Below are positions 1-8,892 of a stretch of 64,000 bases of DNA, in pieces (the stretch's first letter is position 1; each line of letters starts with the position of its first letter). The notes under the pieces were generated by a model, which had not been told where the DNA came from, ran no database searches, and worked only from the letters and a program-made list of their open reading frames with translations. The translations under genes were made by a program, and so were the position numbers. This DNA comes from Tistrella bauzanensis (GTDB taxonomy: Bacteria > Pseudomonadota > Alphaproteobacteria > Tistrellales > Tistrellaceae), in contig NZ_BMDZ01000028.1 of the NCBI RefSeq assembly GCF_014636235.1, positions 1 through 64,000 on the forward strand. Reading direction: 5' to 3'.

Positions 1-36
1 AAATCACCGCACAATCAAAGCACCGCACGCCCCTAA

Positions 37-270
37 ACCGGATCGAACCAGACCCTTGGGGTCAACTCCGACAGGCTGCTAGTCGGCGGCATCCAGGCCG
101 ATACCTGCGTGATGGCGGCCGGCTTCCGCCTGTTCGATGCCGGCCTCCACCCCACCCTGCTCGGCTTCGCCATCCAGGGATCCTCGGTCGACCGCGACGC
201 CGCCATCGCCCGGCGGCTGTGGGCGCATCATTTCCGTGCCGTCATCGACGACCCCGCCGATCTGCCCTGA
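37..270 (+). pseudogene. 3' remnant of an isochorismatase-family cysteine hydrolase
   Basis: The frame ending in TGA at 268-270 encodes GGIQADTCVMAAG. This matches the C-terminal block of isochorismatase-like hydrolases, where the Cys of D-x-CV is the nucleophile, and is followed by a plausible C-terminal helix. The same frame has a TAA at 34-36 and no start codon. Only about 77 codons of an enzyme that normally has 180-220 are therefore open. No other frame of bases 1-60 gives the missing N-terminal half. The piece is either a 5'-truncated relic or a gene broken by a frameshift near the window edge. The family call rests on one motif and the substrate cannot be named. Confidence 0.45.
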
Positions 271-288
271 CAGCCGCGCCCCGCCCGG

Positions 289-2271
289 TCATGGCCGCGG
301 GCGGCGAATGCCATGGCGGTGAAGCTTTTCATACAGCGTGCTCTTGGCAATGCCGAGCCGCCGCGCCGCCCGGGTCAGATTCCAGCCCGACTGGGTCACC
401 GCCGTCAGAATCGCCGCGGCTTCGGTCTGATCCAGACGACAGACGGCTTCAGCGGGATCGGCCGATGACGACGGCGCGCCGCCATTCAGCGCCCGGATCG
501 CCGGCGGCAGATCGGCCGGGTCGATCCGGTCGCCCAGGGTGAGGATGGTTGCCTGCTCGATCACATTGCGCAATTCCCGCACATTGCCCGGCCAGTCGTG
601 ACGGGTCAGCACATCGAGCGCCTCATCGGATGGCTGGCGGCGGACCAGACCGTGGCGATGAGCGGCGGCGGCCGCAAAATGGCAGGCAAGCCGGGCAATG
701 TCGGCGCCGCGCGCGCCAAGCGGCGGCAGATCGATGCTGGTGACCGCGATCCTGAAATAGAGATCGCCCCGGAACCGGCCGGCGGTGACGTCAGCTGCAA
801 GATCGCGATGGGTGGCCGCAACCAGCCGCACCCGCACCGACCGCTCGCGCACCTCGCCCACCCGCACGACGCTTGCCTGTTCCAGAACCCGCAGCAGATG
901 GGCCTGGAGTTCCAGCGGCATCTCGCCGATTTCATCCAGAAACAGCGTGCCGCCATCGGCCGCCTCGAACTTGCCCGGCATGCCGCCACGGCGGGCGCCG
1001 GTGAAGGCGCCCTCGCCATAGCCGAACAGTTCGGACGCCAGCAGATCGCGGGCCAATGCCCCGCAATTGACCGCGATGAACGGTCCGCGCGCCGCCGGGC
1101 TCGCCCCATGGATCGCGCGGGCGAACACCTCCTTGCCGGTGCCGGTCGGCCCGGTCAGCAGCACCGGAACGTCGACCCCCGCCAGCCGGCGCGCGGTGGC
1201 TTTGGCTTTCAGAAGCGGCGGGCTGTCGCCGATGACACCGGCAAAGGGATCGGTATCGGCAGCACCGCCTTCCCGGATGCCGGCCGCCCCGCTGGCCGCG
1301 CCGATCTCGCGCTTGCGAAGGGTGCCGTCCAGATGCGGCCGTCCCTGCGGCACGACGCAGATCGACCCGATCCGCCGCACGCCATCGAAGACCGGCTCGA
1401 CCCGCTCGGCGCGCAGCCAGTCCGGCAGCCGGTTGCCGGCTTGATCGGTGAGCACGGGCGCCCGGTTGCCGGCACCGCCGGAGCGATCCTTCAGCAACAG
1501 CCGCGCACGGTCGCCGATCCGCACCGGCCGCCCGCGATGATCGAAGACGACGATGCTGTCCATCGGCCAGCGGCTGTCGCCGAGCACTGCTTCGATCAGC
1601 CGCGCCCGGATATCGAGTTCACGCCGGGCCAGCCGGCTTTCGATCTGACCGGCGGCAGTGACCGCGAGCGCCAGGCAATGGGCATTGTGCGACCCCGACA
1701 GCCCGGAGATATCGAGCACGCCCAGCGGGCTTCGGTCGACCGGATCGTGGATGATGGCGGCAGAGCAGGTCCATTGCTTGATGCCGGCACAGAAGTGTTC
1801 CACCGCATGGATCTGCACCGGCGCGCCCAGCGCCAGTGCCGTGCCGATCGCATTGGTGCCGCTTGCGGCCTCGGTCCAGTCGGCGCCCGGCATCAGCCGG
1901 ATCACCTCGCCATGGTCGCGGGTCCGGGTGTCGCCCTGCACGTCCAGCACCACGCCCTGCGGATCGCCCAGCACCATCATCGTGCCGGTTTCGGCCAGAA
2001 AGGCGCGGGCATCGCCCATCACTGGTGCTGCCGCGCGGCGCAGATCCTCGGCACGGTCGCGCAGCATGCCCAGCCGGTCGTCGCTGCACACCATCGGCGC
2101 CTCGCGCCCGGCCGGGTCGACCCCGGTTTCGAGGCAGCGTCGCCAACTGCTGCCGATCACATCACGCACAGCGACCAGCGCCGGGTTGTGGCCGGTCACC
2201 AGCCCTTCCCAGGCCTCGAACACGGCGGGTAACGGCGGCGCCCCCCCGGGGGGTTGTGCCTCCCCTTGCAT
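289..2271 (-). CDS. acxR: Sigma-54-dependent activator, AcoR/AcxR family
   Basis: A 660-aa enhancer-binding protein. The N-terminal GAF-like sensor region carries the AcoR hallmarks [14 protein letters not shown] and IKQWTCSAA. The central AAA+ domain has Walker A GPTGTGKE near residue 374, the sigma-54 contact loop GAFTGA near 422 and Walker [10 protein letters not shown] Fis-type helix-turn-helix ([18 protein letters not shown]) lies at the C-terminus. The start is supported by GGGGAGGA 8 nt upstream of the ATG. The gene is divergent from acxABC, and a -24/-12 promoter with upstream dyads lies between them, so it most likely activates acetone carboxylase in response to acetone or a related ketone or alcohol. 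The symbol is inferred from context; by sequence alone AcoR-like is equally fair. Confidence 0.85.
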   Translation of the reverse strand: MQGEAQPPGGAPPLPAVFEAWEGLVTGHNPALVAVRDVIGSSWRRCLETGVDPAGREAPMVCSDDRLGMLRDRAEDLRRAAAPVMGDARAFLAETGTMMVLGDPQGVVLDVQGDTRTRDHGEVIRLMPGADWTEAASGTNAIGTALALGAPVQIHAVEHFCAGIKQWTCSAAIIHDPVDRSPLGVLDISGLSGSHNAHCLALAVTAAGQIESRLARRELDIRARLIEAVLGDSRWPMDSIVVFDHRGRPVRIGDRARLLLKDRSGGAGNRAPVLTDQAGNRLPDWLRAERVEPVFDGVRRIGSICVVPQGRPHLDGTLRKREIGAASGAAGIREGGAADTDPFAGVIGDSPPLLKAKATARRLAGVDVPVLLTGPTGTGKEVFARAIHGASPAARGPFIAVNCGALARDLLASELFGYGEGAFTGARRGGMPGKFEAADGGTLFLDEIGEMPLELQAHLLRVLEQASVVRVGEVRERSVRVRLVAATHRDLAADVTAGRFRGDLYFRIAVTSIDLPPLGARGADIARLACHFAAAAAHRHGLVRRQPSDEALDVLTRHDWPGNVRELRNVIEQATILTLGDRIDPADLPPAIRALNGGAPSSSADPAEAVCRLDQTEAAAILTAVTQSGWNLTRAARRLGIAKSTLYEKLHRHGIRRPRP

Positions 2272-2394
2272 GTGACGTCCTCCCCAACACGGCTTTTTAT
2301 CGTTGGATCAGCAGTTTGCACCATAAGCCGGCGACACGTCCACCCACCATGGCGGCACCATCCGGGCGCGCTTAGCCCCGCCTCCGGCCGGATG

Positions 2395-2411
2395 CGTCCG
2401 GAATTCGGACG
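2395..2411 (+). promoter_or_regulatory. Distal activator dyad (candidate AcxR enhancer site)
   Basis: CGTCCG at 2395-2400 and CGGACG at 2406-2411 form a perfect 6-bp inverted repeat with a 5-bp spacer. Its centre lies about 144 bp upstream of the start expected from the sigma-54 promoter. That is a normal enhancer distance for this activator class. AcxR binding is inferred. Confidence 0.5.
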
Positions 2412-2423
2412 GTCGACCGACAT

Positions 2424-2445
2424 CCGGACGTGAACCTCCGTCCGG
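2424..2445 (+). promoter_or_regulatory. Proximal activator dyad (candidate AcxR enhancer site)
   Basis: CCGGACG at 2424-2430 and CGTCCGG at 2439-2445 form a perfect 7-bp inverted repeat. It has the same CGTCCG core as the distal dyad but the reverse arm order and an 8-bp spacer. The two centres are about 31.5 bp apart, which is three helical turns. Two activator dimers would then sit on the same DNA face. Confidence 0.5.
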
Positions 2446-2519
2446 TGCGGCTGCAATGCTGCATCGCGATCATTTTCAAAAAGCCAATCGGGGCAACCTG
2501 TTCCGTTCATTGCGACGCG

Positions 2520-2536
2520 TTGGCACAGCGCTTGCC
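2520..2536 (+). promoter_or_regulatory. Sigma-54 (-24/-12) promoter of acxABC
   Basis: TTGGCACAGCGCTTGCC matches the RpoN consensus (TGGCAC-N5-TTGC), with the invariant GG and GC 12 bp apart. The predicted start is near 2547, leaving a leader of about 54 nt before the acxA ATG at 2601. It agrees with the adjacent divergent sigma-54 activator gene. Confidence 0.82.
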
Positions 2537-2600
2537 ATTCCTGTCGTGCCGGCCGCTGAAAAAAATGGCCGGAGAACCAGAACACCCCGAGGGAGGCAAC

Positions 2601-4754
2601 ATGGAACAGGCAGGCGTTCCCGTGCAGGTCATGGGCATCGATGCCGGCGGCACGATGACCGACACGTTCTTCGTCCGTGCCGACGGCCGTTTCGTCGTCG
2701 GCAAGGCGCAGAGCAATCCCGACAACGAGGCGCATGCGGTGATGGAAAGCTCCGCCGATGCGCTGGAGCAATGGAACCGCAGTGTCGGCGCGGTCTATGA
2801 CGAGCTTGTCACCTGCGTCTATTCCGGCACGGCGATGCTGAACCGGGTGGTGCAGCGTAAGGGGCTGGATGTCGGCCTGATCGTCAATCGCGGGCTGGAA
2901 GATCATCACCGCATGGGCCGGGCCATCCAGAGCTATCTGGGCTATGGCTTCGAAGACCGGATCCATCTGAACACCCACCGCTATGATCAGCCGCTGGTGC
3001 CGGCATCCCGCACCCGTGGCGTCACCGAGCGCTGCGACAGCCAGGGCCAGATCGTCATTCCGCTGCGGGAAGACGAGGTCCGGGTCGCCGCCCGCGAGCT
3101 GATCGAGGCCGGCGCACGGGCGATCGTGATCAGCCTGCTGCATTCCTATAAGAACGGCGCCCCGGAACGGCGCGTCCGCGATATCTGCCTTGAGGTGGTG
3201 GCAGAGCTTGGCGCCGACATCCCGGTCTTCGCGTCCGTCGATTACTACCCAGTGCGCAAAGAGAGCCACCGCACCAACACCACCATTCTTGAGGCCTATG
3301 CCGCCGAGCCGTCGCGCCGGACCCTGACCCGGATCAGCGACAGCATGCGCGAGGTCGGCGGGCGCTTCGACCTTCGGGTCATGGCCAGCCATGGCGGCAC
3401 GATCAGCTGGAAGGCCAAGGAACTGGCCCGCACGCTGGTGTCTGGTCCGATCGGCGGCGTGATCGGGTCGCGCTTCCTGGGCCAGATGCTGGGCTATGAC
3501 AACATCGCCTGTTCCGATATCGGTGGCACCAGTTTCGATATGGCCCTGATTACCAAGGGCAATTTCGCCATCGCATCCGACCCAGACATGGCGCGGCTGG
3601 TGCTGTCGCTGCCCCTGGTCGCCATGGACAGCGTCGGCGCCGGCGCCGGCAGCTTCGTCCGCCTGGATCCTCATACCGGTGCCATCAAGCTCGGCCCAGA
3701 CAGCGCCGGCTATCGCGTCGGCGTGTGCTGGGCCGATAGCGGTATCGACACGGTCAGCGTCTCGGACTGCCATGTGGTGCTGGGTTATCTCAACCCCGAC
3801 AACTTCCTGGGCGGGGCCGTGAAGCTGGATGTCGAACGGGCCCGCAAGGCGATCGCCGACCAGATCGCGGGGCCCCTGGGCCTGAGCGTCGAGGCGGCGG
3901 CAGCCGGTGTGATCGAACTGCTCGACCTGTCGCTGCGCGATCATCTGCGGGCGACGATCAGCGCCAAGGGCTACAGCCCCGGTGACTTCGTCTGCTTCTC
4001 GTACGGTGGCGCCGGGCCGGTGCACACCTATGGCTACACCCAGGGGCTTGGCTTCCGCGACGTGATCGTGCCCGCCTGGGCGGCGGGTTTCTCGGCCTTC
4101 GGCTGCGCCACCGCCGATTTCGAATACCGCTATGACAAGAGCGTCGACGTGGCGATACCGGCCGATGCCGGCGACGACGCCAAGGCCCGTGCCTGCGCGA
4201 CACTTCAACAGGCCTGGCTGGAACTGTCGGACCGGGTGATCGAGGAATTCGCCATCAACGGCTTCAAGCCCGAGGACGTGCTGCTGAGCCCCGGCTATCG
4301 CATGCAGTATCTGGGGCAGTTGAACGATCTGGAGATCATCAGTCCGATCACCACCGCCCAGACCCCGGCCGACTGGGACAAGCTGGTCGACGCCTTCGAT
4401 GAAACCTATGCCCGGGTCTATGCCAGTGCCGCCCGCTCGCCTGAGCTGGGCTTCAGTGTCACCGGCGCGATCATGCGCGGCAGCGTCGCCACCACCAAAC
4501 CGGTGCTGCCGGAAGAAGCCGATGCCGGCCCGGTCCCGCCCGAGACCGCACGCCTGGGCACCCGGCGCTTCTATCGCAATGGCGCCTGGGAAGATGCGGT
4601 GATCTGGCGGATGGAAGATCTGAAGGCGGGCAATCGCATCGAAGGCCCGGCGATCGTGGAAAGCCCGGCCACGACCTTCGTGCTGCCACGCGGCTTCGCC
4701 ACCCGCCTCGACAGCCACCGGCTGTTCCATCTGATCGAGACCGACGCCGGCTGA
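2601..4754 (+). CDS. acxA: Acetone carboxylase beta subunit (HyuA/oxoprolinase-like)
   Basis: A 717-aa subunit of the ATP-dependent enzyme that carboxylates acetone to acetoacetate in the cytoplasm. The hydantoinase/oxoprolinase fold shows in the N-terminal phosphate loop GIDAGGTMTDTF and in DIGGTSFDMAL. The beta subunit is known to carry the nucleotide site that activates the substrates. The frame is open further upstream, but the ATG at 2601 is preceded by GAGGGAGG at a good distance. The resulting 717 aa equals the length I recall for Xanthobacter AcxA. It is the first gene of acxABC behind the sigma-54 promoter. An acetophenone or hydantoin enzyme is the alternative, made unlikely by the gamma gene downstream. 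Confidence 0.9.
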   Translation: MEQAGVPVQVMGIDAGGTMTDTFFVRADGRFVVGKAQSNPDNEAHAVMESSADALEQWNRSVGAVYDELVTCVYSGTAMLNRVVQRKGLDVGLIVNRGLEDHHRMGRAIQSYLGYGFEDRIHLNTHRYDQPLVPASRTRGVTERCDSQGQIVIPLREDEVRVAARELIEAGARAIVISLLHSYKNGAPERRVRDICLEVVAELGADIPVFASVDYYPVRKESHRTNTTILEAYAAEPSRRTLTRISDSMREVGGRFDLRVMASHGGTISWKAKELARTLVSGPIGGVIGSRFLGQMLGYDNIACSDIGGTSFDMALITKGNFAIASDPDMARLVLSLPLVAMDSVGAGAGSFVRLDPHTGAIKLGPDSAGYRVGVCWADSGIDTVSVSDCHVVLGYLNPDNFLGGAVKLDVERARKAIADQIAGPLGLSVEAAAAGVIELLDLSLRDHLRATISAKGYSPGDFVCFSYGGAGPVHTYGYTQGLGFRDVIVPAWAAGFSAFGCATADFEYRYDKSVDVAIPADAGDDAKARACATLQQAWLELSDRVIEEFAINGFKPEDVLLSPGYRMQYLGQLNDLEIISPITTAQTPADWDKLVDAFDETYARVYASAARSPELGFSVTGAIMRGSVATTKPVLPEEADAGPVPPETARLGTRRFYRNGAWEDAVIWRMEDLKAGNRIEGPAIVESPATTFVLPRGFATRLDSHRLFHLIETDAG

Positions 4755-4804
4755 TCAGCGACCGATCTTTCTTATCATTCATAGACATCAAAGGAACACC
4801 TCAG

Positions 4805-7123
4805 ATGAATGTGATGTCATCCGAACGGCGCGAGGGTCTGGTTCGCGGCGGGCTGACGCTGAAGGAGAACCGGGCGCGGATCCTGGATCTGACGGCGAAG
4901 ACCGGCTACTACGCCGGCCTTGAGACGCTGGCCCTGAAGCAGAGCGACCCGATCGGCTATGAGAAGATGTTCTCGAAGCTGCGCGGTGGCCTGGTTCATG
5001 CCCGCGAGACCGCCAAGAAGATCGCCGCCTCGCCGATCGTCGAGCAGGAGGGCGAGCTGTGCTTCACCCTCTATAACGCCGCCGGCGACTGTGTGCTGAC
5101 CTCGACCGGTATCATCATCCATGTCGGCACCATGGGGGCCGCGATCAAATACATGATCGAGAATGGCTGGGAGTCCAATCCCGGCATCTCGCCCGGCGAC
5201 ATGTTCACCAACAACGACTGCTCGATCGGCAATGTCCATCCCTGCGACATCGCCACCATCGTGCCGATCTTCTGGCAGGACAAGCTGGTCGGCTGGGTGG
5301 GTGGCGTCACCCATGTGATCGATACCGGCTCGGTCGGTCCCGGCTCGATGTCGACCGGCCAGATCCAGCGCTTCGGCGACGGCTATCAGGTCACCTGCCG
5401 CAAGACCGGCATCAACGACGTGCCGCTGCGCGACTGGCTGCACGAAAGCCAGCGCTCGGTGCGCACCACCAAATACTGGATCCTGGACGAGCGCACCCGC
5501 ATCGCCGGCTGCCATATGATCCGCGATCTGGTGGAGGAGGTTCTGGCGGAACAGGGGGTCGACCACTGGGAGAGCTTCGCCTACGAAGTCATTGAAGAAG
5601 GCCGCCGTGGCCTGCAAAGCCGGGTCAAGGCGATGACCATTCCCGGCACCTATCGCAAGGTCGCCTTCGTCGACGTGCCCTATGCCCACGAGGATATCGG
5701 CTGCCCCTCGGCCTTCGCCAAGATCGACAGCATCATGCATGCGCCGGTCGAGATGACGATCAATGCCGATGCCACCTGGAGGCTGGATTTCGAGGGCGCC
5801 AGCCGCTGGGGCTGGCACACCTACAACGCCAATCAGGTCGCCTTCACCAGCGGCATCTGGGTGATGATGACCCAGACCCTGGTGCCGACCGAGCGGATCA
5901 ATGACGGCGCCTATTACGGCACCAAGTTCCGGCTGCCCAAGGGCACCTGGATGAACCCCGACGACCGGCGCACGGGGCATGCCTATGCCTGGCATTTCCT
6001 GGTGTCGAGCTGGAGCGCGCTGTGGCGCGGCGTCTCCACCGCCTATTACGGCCGTGGCTATCTGGAAGAGGTCAATGCCGGCAACGGCAACACCTCGAAC
6101 TGGCTGCAGGGCGGCGGCATCAATCAGGATGGCGAGGTCCACGCGGTCAACAGCTTCGAGACCGCCGCCACCGGCACCGGCGCCTCGGCGATCAAGGACG
6201 GGCTGGACCACGCCGCCGCGATCTGGAACCCCGAAGGTGACATGGGCGATATGGAGATCTGGGAGCTGGCCGAGCCCCTGATCTATCTGGGCCGCAATGT
6301 GAAGGCCAATTCCGGCGGCTATGGCCAGTATCGCGGCGGCTGCGGCTTCGAGACCCTGCGCATGGTGTGGAAGGCCGAGGACTGGACCATGTATTTCATG
6401 GGCAATGGCTACATGGTCAGCGACTGGGGCCTGATGGGCGGCTATCCATCGGCGACCGGCTATCGCTTCGAAGCCCATGACACCGGCCTTGCCCGCCGGA
6501 TCGCCAATGGCGAGCCCCTGCCCTTCGGCGCCGATACCGACCCCGACAATCCGGATTACGAGAACCGGATCGATCCGGCTGCGCGGGTGAAGCGCGACCA
6601 TCAGGCGATGACCACCGAGGCGGTGTTCGAGAACCACGACCTGTATCTGAACTATATCCGTGGCGGGCCCGGCTTCGGCGATCCGCTGGACCGCGACCCG
6701 GCCTCGATCGAGAAGGATCTGAACGAACGCGCCCTGCTGCCGCGTTATGCGGCCTCGGTCCATGGCGCCGTTGCCATGAAGGTGGGCGGTGGCCGCTGGG
6801 AAGTCGATGCCGCGGCCACGGCCGAACGCCGCGCGCAGATGCGCCGCGACCGCATCGCCCGCAGCCGCCCGACCCGCGACTGGATGGCCGATGAACGCCG
6901 CCGGATCCTGGACAAGCAGGCCTCGCTGCAGGTGCGGCACATGTTTGCCACCAGCTTCGGACTGTCGGGCAAGTTCCTGAATGATTTCCGCCGGTTCTGG
7001 GATCTTCCCGACGATTGGACGATCGTCGAGAGCGAGCTTGGCATCCCGTCCTTCGGGTCGAAGCATCGCATGGATCTGTCGGCCCTGCCCGATGTGACGA
7101 CCATCCGGCTGGTCGAGGAATGA
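4805..7123 (+). CDS. acxB: Acetone carboxylase alpha subunit (HyuB-like)
   Basis: A 772-aa catalytic subunit related to N-methylhydantoinase B. It holds the Mn site where the activated substrates meet. His145 and Asp148 (VHPCD) and His170 (THVID) keep the H-x2-D and H-x21-H spacings of the Mn ligands described for the Xanthobacter enzyme (His150, Asp153, His175, recalled from the structural literature), with a constant offset of five. The ATG is preceded by AAAGGAACA. The gene lies 50 nt after acxA and 57 nt before acxC with no terminator between them, which fits one transcript. Confidence 0.92.
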   Translation: MNVMSSERREGLVRGGLTLKENRARILDLTAKTGYYAGLETLALKQSDPIGYEKMFSKLRGGLVHARETAKKIAASPIVEQEGELCFTLYNAAGDCVLTSTGIIIHVGTMGAAIKYMIENGWESNPGISPGDMFTNNDCSIGNVHPCDIATIVPIFWQDKLVGWVGGVTHVIDTGSVGPGSMSTGQIQRFGDGYQVTCRKTGINDVPLRDWLHESQRSVRTTKYWILDERTRIAGCHMIRDLVEEVLAEQGVDHWESFAYEVIEEGRRGLQSRVKAMTIPGTYRKVAFVDVPYAHEDIGCPSAFAKIDSIMHAPVEMTINADATWRLDFEGASRWGWHTYNANQVAFTSGIWVMMTQTLVPTERINDGAYYGTKFRLPKGTWMNPDDRRTGHAYAWHFLVSSWSALWRGVSTAYYGRGYLEEVNAGNGNTSNWLQGGGINQDGEVHAVNSFETAATGTGASAIKDGLDHAAAIWNPEGDMGDMEIWELAEPLIYLGRNVKANSGGYGQYRGGCGFETLRMVWKAEDWTMYFMGNGYMVSDWGLMGGYPSATGYRFEAHDTGLARRIANGEPLPFGADTDPDNPDYENRIDPAARVKRDHQAMTTEAVFENHDLYLNYIRGGPGFGDPLDRDPASIEKDLNERALLPRYAASVHGAVAMKVGGGRWEVDAAATAERRAQMRRDRIARSRPTRDWMADERRRILDKQASLQVRHMFATSFGLSGKFLNDFRRFWDLPDDWTIVESELGIPSFGSKHRMDLSALPDVTTIRLVEE

Positions 7124-7180
7124 GCGGCGCCGCCCCCCTCATTCCCCTGTTCTGACACACGATCTTGTGAGGATGTCGCA

Positions 7181-7687
7181 ATGTCGAACTACACCAAGAA
7201 GCAGGTCGCGGATCTGGTCGACGGACGGCTGGACTGGGATGTCGTCCACCGGATGCTGTCGAGCCCCAAGGATGCCGACCGGTTCGTGAAATTCATCGCC
7301 GTGCTTCAGGAGCGCGCCGCATGGCCCGACCGCATCCTGCTGCCGCTGGGCCCGCATCTGTTCATCGTTCAGGATCAGGACAAGGCCTGGAAGATCAAAT
7401 GCGGCTGCGGCCATGTGTTCTGCGATCATGACCGCAACTGGAAGCTCGAAGCCCTGATCCATGTCCGCGAAACCGTCGAGGCGATGAACGAGGTCTATCC
7501 GAAGCTGATGGCCCCGGACCCGTCCTGGCAGGTCTATCGCGAATATTGCTGCCCCAGTTGCGGCGTGCTGCTCGACGTCGAGGCACCGACGCCGTGGTAT
7601 CCCGTCCTGCATGATTTCGAGCCGGACATTCCAACCTTCTACAAGGACTGGCTGGGGCTCGATGTGCCGGAACGCGCCGGGGCATAG
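7181..7687 (+). CDS. acxC: Acetone carboxylase gamma subunit
   Basis: A 168-aa small subunit. It has two Cys clusters, KCGCGHVFCDHD near residues 69-80 and YCCPSCG near 122-128, consistent with the metal-binding role of the gamma chain. The 168-aa size is typical of AcxC. Its presence separates true acetone carboxylases from generic HyuA/HyuB pairs. It is the last gene of acxABC and is followed by a strong GC hairpin at 7726-7757. No acetoacetate:CoA transferase or acetoacetyl-CoA synthetase is nearby, so the next step must be encoded elsewhere. Confidence 0.92.
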   Translation: MSNYTKKQVADLVDGRLDWDVVHRMLSSPKDADRFVKFIAVLQERAAWPDRILLPLGPHLFIVQDQDKAWKIKCGCGHVFCDHDRNWKLEALIHVRETVEAMNEVYPKLMAPDPSWQVYREYCCPSCGVLLDVEAPTPWYPVLHDFEPDIPTFYKDWLGLDVPERAGA

Positions 7688-7725
7688 GCGCCTGTCGCCC
7701 GGAACGCCATGACGGCAGAGCAGCC

Positions 7726-7757
7726 TGGCGGCGGTCGGATCAATCCGGCCGCCGCCA
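7726..7757. terminator. Hairpin between convergent acxC and the EamA exporter gene
   Basis: TGGCGGCGG (7726-7734) pairs with CCGCCGCCA (7749-7757), and an inner CGGAT/ATCCG stem closes on a 2-nt CA loop. A single T/G pair interrupts an otherwise perfect 15-pair hairpin. It sits in the 89-nt convergent gap. There is no strong U tract, so termination on either strand may need Rho. Confidence 0.55.
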
Positions 7758-7776
7758 TCGTCGTTGCCGGCATCCG

Positions 7777-8697
7777 TCAGCCCGGCCGGTTGACCATCCA
7801 GATGCCGCCGGCGACCAGCACCATGGCGAGCGCGAAGGCGGGGGTGAGCGTATCGCCCAGGATCAGGGCGGCCGCGGCCACGCCGAACAGCGGGGTGAGG
7901 AAGCTGAAGGCCGACAGCCGCGACGCCGGATAGCGTGAGATCAGCACGAACCAGCCCAGATAGGACAGGCTGGCGACGATCACGATCTGGAAGCCCATCG
8001 ACAACACGACCGTGGTCGTCAGCGGAATTGCCAGGTCGGCGCCATGGGCCAGCGCCAGCAGCGGCAGGGCCACGGCCGAGACCGCCAGTTGATAGAGCAA
8101 GGTCACCAGCGGTGCGGTCCGCGACAGCGTGCTGGCCTTGATCAGCAGTGTGGTCGCCCCCCAGGCGATGGCGGCGCCCACCATCAGCAGGTCGCCGAGC
8201 AGCGAGCCGCCACCCGCGAACAGCCCATCGGCGAAGGCCGCGATGATCCCGGCAAAGGCCGAGATCAGCCCCAGCACCTGCCAGCGGCCCAGCCTTTCGC
8301 CCGGCAGCATCAGATGGCCGCCGATCGCCACCACGAAGGGCGCCACGTACAGGAAGATGATGGCGCGCGAGGCGGTGGTCAGCGACACGCCGGTATAGAG
8401 CAGCGCGAATTCCAGCGCGAACAGCAACCCGGCGCCGATGCCCGGCAGAACCGTGCCGGTGGGCACGAAACCGCGCCGCCGCCCCAGTCCCAGCACCACC
8501 ACGCCCACGATCAGCGTGGCGCCGACCGAGCGCAGAGCCGCCTGGGACAAGGGTGCCGCGCCATCGGCAACCGCCAGTTTCACGATCGCCTGTTGCAGGC
8601 CCCAGCAGGCGCACAGCACCACCATCATCGCCGCGGCGCCAGCATCCAGCCGGCCGCGCGGCGCCGGGCGCATAGCGCCCTCGCTCGTGCTCGCCAT
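7777..8697 (-). CDS. DMT-superfamily permease (EamA family)
   Basis: A 306-aa inner-membrane protein with about ten hydrophobic segments in two EamA repeats, each of about 140 residues. Typical pieces are the second-repeat ADGLFAGGGSLLGDLLM followed by GAAIAWGATTLLIKA, and SYLGWFVLISRYPASRLS near the C-terminus. The ATG at 8697 is chosen because AAGGAG precedes it by 12 nt; an in-frame ATG at 8772 would add a charged, non-homologous tail. It is divergent from the iclR-type gene, so the regulator may control it. Efflux of a metabolite or amino acid is the family norm; the substrate is unknown. Confidence 0.85.
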   Translation of the reverse strand: MASTSEGAMRPAPRGRLDAGAAAMMVVLCACWGLQQAIVKLAVADGAAPLSQAALRSVGATLIVGVVVLGLGRRRGFVPTGTVLPGIGAGLLFALEFALLYTGVSLTTASRAIIFLYVAPFVVAIGGHLMLPGERLGRWQVLGLISAFAGIIAAFADGLFAGGGSLLGDLLMVGAAIAWGATTLLIKASTLSRTAPLVTLLYQLAVSAVALPLLALAHGADLAIPLTTTVVLSMGFQIVIVASLSYLGWFVLISRYPASRLSAFSFLTPLFGVAAAALILGDTLTPAFALAMVLVAGGIWMVNRPG

Positions 8698-8860
8698 GAG
8701 GTCGGGGGTCTCCTTCAGGCATTTCCTCCGGGTGGCGATATCGTGCCGCAACACCCTTGTTCTATTGGTCATACGCGGTTTTCAACCAGGCGGCAAGGCG
8801 ACCGACCCATGCATGCAGGACATGATTGACAGGCATGAATGGAGGGGCTTAAGCTTATTT

Positions 8861-8875
8861 GGAAACATGATTTCC
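8861..8875. promoter_or_regulatory. IclR-type operator palindrome
   Basis: GGAAACATGATTTCC is an inverted repeat with 5-bp arms GGAAA/TTTCC. It closely resembles the E. coli IclR box core (GGAAAT-N-ATTTCC). It lies 18 bp upstream of the chosen iclR-type start, and a second GGAAACAT half-site follows at 8881-8888, 20 bp on. Autorepression, and control of the divergent exporter gene, are inferred. Confidence 0.6.
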
Positions 8876-8892
8876 CAATAGGAAACATTTTG

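Noticed and set aside
2196..4730. An 844-codon open frame antisense to acxA
   Set aside because: It mirrors a confidently assigned gene in a high-GC genome where antisense frames stay open by codon bias. Its product is rich in Gly, His, Asp and Ala with no domain, and it would overlap acxA and the promoter region completely.
4817..7066. A 749-codon open frame antisense to acxB
   Set aside because: Same reason: no motif, biased composition and full overlap with a gene carrying identifiable metal ligands.
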